Shown piece by piece: positions 59,589 through 64,000 of a DNA stretch of 64,000 nt; the first letter of the stretch is position 1; the number at the start of each line of letters is the position of its first letter. The notes under the pieces are model-generated. The model had not been told where the DNA came from. It saw nothing but the letters and a program-made list of their open reading frames with translations, and made no database searches. Source of the stretch: Bacteroidales bacterium (GTDB taxonomy: Bacteria > Bacteroidota > Bacteroidia > Bacteroidales > WCHB1-69). The position numbers and the translations under genes are program-made. The stretch is from the NCBI GenBank assembly GCA_016285085.1, contig JAEEQA010000005.1, positions 1 through 64,000 of the forward strand. Reading direction: 5' to 3'.

Positions 59589-59596
59589 CAAATATA
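59589..59596 (-). promoter_or_regulatory. -7 element TATATTTG of the secE operon
   Basis: Minus strand GTTGTATATTTGCAGG, about 210 nt upstream of secE. Confidence 0.5.
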
Positions 59597-59769
59597 CAAC
59601 TATTTTTATTCCACCGACAATGTTGAAAATTTTATTGAAAAATTTTTTTCGGAGCGGATTTTGGCACGGTTTGGGTCATTTTCCTTGACTTTTATGCAAC
59701 AAAGTACATGCAAAGTATTCTCTCGTGTGGGAAAAGGCAACAAGTGCAAAAATAGAAGGACTCTTCATT

Positions 59770-62700
59770 TTACTCCCCGCAGTAATTTTTGACACATCGG
59801 ATGCTCAACCCGTAGTTTTTCTGCTGCGGGTCGGTTTCCATATCGCAGAACGCGGGCATGACGACGGACGTGGATGCGGGGTTGCGGGTGATGTCCACAG
59901 CCCAGAAGGCGGCGCTGGTCATCAGGCTCTCGTAGCGGCCAAGGGCGGCATTATAGATGCCTCCGCCCCGGGCGTTGAACCCGGAGTTGGGAGTCGCGCC
60001 TTCTGTGTCCGGAACCCAGAAGCGGGTGTCGGCCTCCTTGACTAGGGCCAGCCTTTCGCCGGCGTTGAAATAGAGTATCTCGAAGTCTTCAACGGTGGGC
60101 ACGCCCCAACCCTCGGGGCAGATGCCCTGCACGAAAGTCCGTGCACCGTCGGTCGAGAGCAGCGGCACGGCAAGGTCGTCGTTCTCAGGCACGCGGGCGG
60201 CGGAATACCAGCTGTAGAGGTATCCGTACAGGTCGCGGAGCGAGTCGCTGCCGTTGTAGGAGCTGTAACTGGCGACGGGGGTTCCGTCGGAGTAGAAGGC
60301 ACTGCGGATGTTGGTCTGCGTCCAGCACTGGCATCCGATGCGGATGGCGGGATAGACGTTGCCTTCAAAATCGACGGCGTCGTTGCAAGGGGGCAGCACT
60401 CTCACGCACTGCGTGCAGGTGACGGTGTCGCCGCACTCGTTGACGGCCGACCACGTGACGGTGTGGTCGCCGAGCGGGTACCTGCCGTCCGAAGGGGCGT
60501 TGTTGAAGAGGGTGTCCGGCGTGAACGAGGTTGTCGGTATGCCGAGTTCGGAGGCGGTGATGAGGACGTGGGTTTCGCCGTCCGCCAGCCCGCGCACCAC
60601 GGTGTCGGGGCAGGAAAGCCCGGTGGAGGGGGCGGTAACGGTGAGCAGCAGGCGGACGACGCTGTCGCAGCCGTTGGCAGCGGTGAACACGGAGTCGATT
60701 ACATACTCTCCGGGCACGGAAATGTCGATGTTGTTGAACCCTTCGTAGGAGAGGAGGACGGTGTCGGGGCAGGTGCTGTACACGAACAGCGTGGTGTCCA
60801 AAGCAGGCTGTACGTACACGGAGGCTTTCGCCGGTGTGAGGTTGGCTTCAACATCGGTCGTAATGCTTCCGCTCCATCCGTCCCTTCGATAGTAAGTTCC
60901 AGAATTGAAATACACATGCAATTTACCCGATGTGGAGGTGAATGTACGGGGCGCGGTGAAACCTTGGCTAAAGTAACCCAGCGAACGAGCACGCCAACTA
61001 TCACCGTCATAGACAGCGAATGTGCCAATCCCGGTGTAGACATTGAGATAATCCATGGTCAGCACCACCTGCGCTCCCTCTTCTGCCACAAAAGTGTGAT
61101 GATAGGTTTTATAGGCGGTATACACACCGTCAGGTCCGCCGTCGTCATAAAACGGAATGGAGTCCATATACGCCACGATGGTGGTTTGGTCGTTTTTTGA
61201 GTCGTTGAGAAGGAAATCTCCGGTCACGTTCTTGCGGAAAGCCTCCTTCCGGTAGGGGCAGGTCGTCCGGTTTGAAACGGAAACATAGAGTGTGGTGTCC
61301 GTTGTCAGGCTGGCAAAATTCAGAAGGGATATGTTTCCCGAGGATACGGTGTCGCAAAGAAGCACGCTGTCAAGCGAGGCGTTCCACCACTCGTAATACT
61401 GCGGGAGTTCAATGTCCGAAGAGGCAGAGATGGTGGCAGATTTCCCGAAGCAGATGGAGTCGTTGGTGGTGGTCACAAGAGGCAGATACGGCATCGTATA
61501 TACCACTTTGACGGGTGTGGTCTCAGGAAGGCAGTTGCTGTCATTGTCCACCTTCACATAATAAGTGAAGGTGTTCAAAACATTAGGCAGGGAGAGCCGT
61601 GCCATCTCCGCTGCTGTATGAAGTGTGTCCGACTGAATGAGATGGTTGTGGGTGTCGTCGTACCAATTGAAATATTGTGGGAAGGATATTCCTGCGATGG
61701 GGTTTGCCGACAGGGTTGCCGTCTGCATATAGCAGACGGTGTCGGGAATAACGGTCGGTTGCGCGTAGGAGTAAGGGAAAGAGAAGAATTGTGCCGTGTC
61801 CTCGTCTGCCTGCCGTGGGTTTCCGTTCCAGTCCCAGTCGCCATAGACCACATCCGTTGCGGCATCCCCATACAGGCACGACCAGATCTGTGCTTTGGGA
61901 ATGTAGGTGGTGTATGATGTAGGTAGCGAGGAAAGTTTCATATTGAAGGGGAAGGTGACGCTGTCGCCGGGAGCGATATTGCTGATGTTGTATATGCCGC
62001 GATAGGTGTCATTGAAGGCACAGTTCTGCGGAAGCCGCAATCGGACAGACACTTCGCTTGCGGCTCCGGTGCCAGCGTTGCGGACAGTGAGCTTGCCAGT
62101 ATAGATTTCGCTGCAGTGTTGGGGCGGATCCATTTCAAGTGTCAGCGAGAGACGTATGTCGGAAACGGGAATGTAGTAGTATGCGGTATCTTTCTCATTG
62201 CAAGCGTCGGGCGAACGGTCGGCAACGGCCACGCGTACATACAAGCTTTCTGTGAGAGGATCGAGCCGGAGTTCGGAGGTGTCGGTGGCTTCCGTGAGTG
62301 CAGGAATCCAGTTCGTTTCATCGGTGGATGTTTCCCATGTGTATTGATAGAGGACACCCCGCCCGCCCGAAGCGGCGGCCTGCAGGGTGACATCCCCGTT
62401 GTAGCGGAAAGGTGCAGGAGTGAGGGAAGTAATTGCCACTTTAACACTGTCCAATGCCTTTGCTATCGCATTGACTGTTTCAAAGTCACTTCCGATTTGC
62501 GCGTCCCATCCCGCTGAAGTACTATATAGATTGGAGAGGAACCACAGGGTCATGCTGCTCCCGTTGGATACGATGGGCGCGGGCAGACGGGTGTTCAGAT
62601 TTCCCGTCAGTTCGGCAATCAGTGAGTCGGGATGAGTGGTGTCGCCTGAATAGACCAGCAGCTTGTCAGGAGATTCTACTGAAAAACTACTGAATATCAA

Positions 62701-63999
62701 TGTAATAGGAGTGTTATCTGTGGAAAAGAAGGTATGTTTGACACTCTCATTGTTGCGATATTCACCCTCGTTGCCGCCAGAGTCGCGGAACAATATCGAT
62801 TTGCCGCATTCAATCGAAGTGTTTCCGGCTGCCATGTTCATTTGCGAGAAAATGGTCTGGGGATGGGATTCGCAGTATTCACTGTTCTCGGCGGTGACAT
62901 AAACTGCAGTGTCTTCTGTAAGGCCGAAGAAATGGAAGTCTGCATAATCGGTGGCTGACGAGATGATATCCGACCGCAATAACTGTTGGTGATTATTGTC
63001 TCTGTACCAGTGCAATGTATAAGGAGGTGTCAGGGAGGAGCGGGCATGGACGGTCGCGTCATCCCCTTGGCAGACAGTGTCGTGAAGGGCGGAAACCATA
63101 CAAGAGGAGGCATACCTTGTGCGCAGTGTAATATGCACCGTGTCTTCCGGGATGGTATAGGTGCAGTTGTCGTCCTGCACACTATGGACCCAGAAGATTC
63201 CTTCAGAGTAGGGAACGTAGGAGTGTCCGCTGCTGTTGGTATAGTTCTGGAAGGTGGTTCCCGAAGGCTGCTGGTGTCCGATGGTGTAGTGTACATCCCC
63301 GACCCCGCTGGACGTGTAGGTGAGCGATACTGTGTCGCCGGGGCATATTATGGCATCATCGGCGATATGCACGGACGGAGCGGGTTTGACTTGGATCGAA
63401 ATGCTGTCTTCGACGATACCGCACCCTGTGCCTGAAAACTGCACCTTGTAGGTGCCGCCGGATGCGCCCCTCTGCAAAAACAAGGAGGTGTCGCGTGCCG
63501 CGCTGGCAAAGCCGTCAGGCCCTTCCCACCGATAGATCACGTCATCCCCGAAATTCAGGGAATTCAGGTGGACAAGAGTGCCTTCACATTCTTCAGATGC
63601 ATACACCCCTCCACCAAGCCAGCACTTGTGTAGGTTCTCCAAGTCATGGACAGTAGTGTTGACATGGAAACTGGCGAGGCACTGGTCAATGCTCTCCACG
63701 CTTACCACCTGGCCGCTGCGGACGGGCACGTTGTCGAACCGTCCGGTCTGGTTGGAAGCGAGCAGGGTGCCTGTCTTGTCGGGACCGGAATAGAGGTTGT
63801 AGGTGTAGGGGGCGGTTCCGTTGATACTCTTGACACGCACGAAACCCTCGGTCGATGCTGCATTGCAGGTATAGGCGATGTCGTATTCGTGTTCAACGGT
63901 TCCGCCGGAAAAGTAGATAGTATCGTCTATGTGGTAAGAGTCACTCGACGGGCACTCATCGGCATACATCCTTACCACATAGGTTCCAGGACGAGTCAA
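59770..63999 (-). CDS. Very large modular surface protein (Ig-like, two CUB-like, HYR-like, C-terminal FISUMP); N-terminus outside window
   Basis: Open from the window edge for 1409 aa; CUB-like DSGGNEGEYRNNESVKHTF... and DDGGPDGVYTAYKTYHHTF...; HYR-like ...DGRYPLGDHTVTWSAVNECGDTVTCTQCVRV; FISUMP C-terminus. Confidence 0.88.
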   Translation of the reverse strand: MTRPGTYVVRMYADECPSSDSYHIDDTIYFSGGTVEHEYDIAYTCNAASTEGFVRVKSINGTAPYTYNLYSGPDKTGTLLASNQTGRFDNVPVRSGQVVSVESIDQCLASFHVNTTVHDLENLHKCWLGGGVYASEECEGTLVHLNSLNFGDDVIYRWEGPDGFASAARDTSLFLQRGASGGTYKVQFSGTGCGIVEDSISIQVKPAPSVHIADDAIICPGDTVSLTYTSSGVGDVHYTIGHQQPSGTTFQNYTNSSGHSYVPYSEGIFWVHSVQDDNCTYTIPEDTVHITLRTRYASSCMVSALHDTVCQGDDATVHARSSLTPPYTLHWYRDNNHQQLLRSDIISSATDYADFHFFGLTEDTAVYVTAENSEYCESHPQTIFSQMNMAAGNTSIECGKSILFRDSGGNEGEYRNNESVKHTFFSTDNTPITLIFSSFSVESPDKLLVYSGDTTHPDSLIAELTGNLNTRLPAPIVSNGSSMTLWFLSNLYSTSAGWDAQIGSDFETVNAIAKALDSVKVAITSLTPAPFRYNGDVTLQAAASGGRGVLYQYTWETSTDETNWIPALTEATDTSELRLDPLTESLYVRVAVADRSPDACNEKDTAYYYIPVSDIRLSLTLEMDPPQHCSEIYTGKLTVRNAGTGAASEVSVRLRLPQNCAFNDTYRGIYNISNIAPGDSVTFPFNMKLSSLPTSYTTYIPKAQIWSCLYGDAATDVVYGDWDWNGNPRQADEDTAQFFSFPYSYAQPTVIPDTVCYMQTATLSANPIAGISFPQYFNWYDDTHNHLIQSDTLHTAAEMARLSLPNVLNTFTYYVKVDNDSNCLPETTPVKVVYTMPYLPLVTTTNDSICFGKSATISASSDIELPQYYEWWNASLDSVLLCDTVSSGNISLLNFASLTTDTTLYVSVSNRTTCPYRKEAFRKNVTGDFLLNDSKNDQTTIVAYMDSIPFYDDGGPDGVYTAYKTYHHTFVAEEGAQVVLTMDYLNVYTGIGTFAVYDGDSWRARSLGYFSQGFTAPRTFTSTSGKLHVYFNSGTYYRRDGWSGSITTDVEANLTPAKASVYVQPALDTTLFVYSTCPDTVLLSYEGFNNIDISVPGEYVIDSVFTAANGCDSVVRLLLTVTAPSTGLSCPDTVVRGLADGETHVLITASELGIPTTSFTPDTLFNNAPSDGRYPLGDHTVTWSAVNECGDTVTCTQCVRVLPPCNDAVDFEGNVYPAIRIGCQCWTQTNIRSAFYSDGTPVASYSSYNGSDSLRDLYGYLYSWYSAARVPENDDLAVPLLSTDGARTFVQGICPEGWGVPTVEDFEILYFNAGERLALVKEADTRFWVPDTEGATPNSGFNARGGGIYNAALGRYESLMTSAAFWAVDITRNPASTSVVMPAFCDMETDPQQKNYGLSIRCVKNYCGE

Positions 64000-64000
64000 G

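Overview
This is a Bacteroidota (Bacteroidales-like) chromosomal window. Promoters carry the TAnnTTTG -7 element, lipoproteins are abundant, and the families DUF177, DUF1573, DUF3467 and DUF4293 plus FISUMP domains are present. Housekeeping content: rdgB, rpmF-DUF177, sppA, sufB, thrS, hutU, cdaA, ruvB, mlaE-mlaF, cvpA, glmM, mutL and the secE-nusG-rplKAJL-rpoBC block. Accessory content: a divergent serpin-like lipoprotein, a steroid 5-alpha-reductase homologue, a COG1672-type ATPase with a four-copy operator-like array, an M49 peptidase, a DUF4838 protein, a DUF5674 cassette, a higBA module, part of an aryl-polyene/flexirubin-type cluster (methyltransferase, LPLAT, ACP, KS, ketoreductase, tyrosine-ammonia-lyase-like enzyme), and three FISUMP proteins, one of them a very large edge-truncated CUB/HYR/Ig-like surface protein. 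The most unusual signal is intergenic. Several dispersed hairpin families have covarying stems, and every minihairpin closes with a C-(GNA or GNNA)-G loop, often with tandem G.A pairs. These are the signatures of exceptionally stable single-stranded DNA minihairpins. All family assignments come from reading translated sequence; no searches were run.
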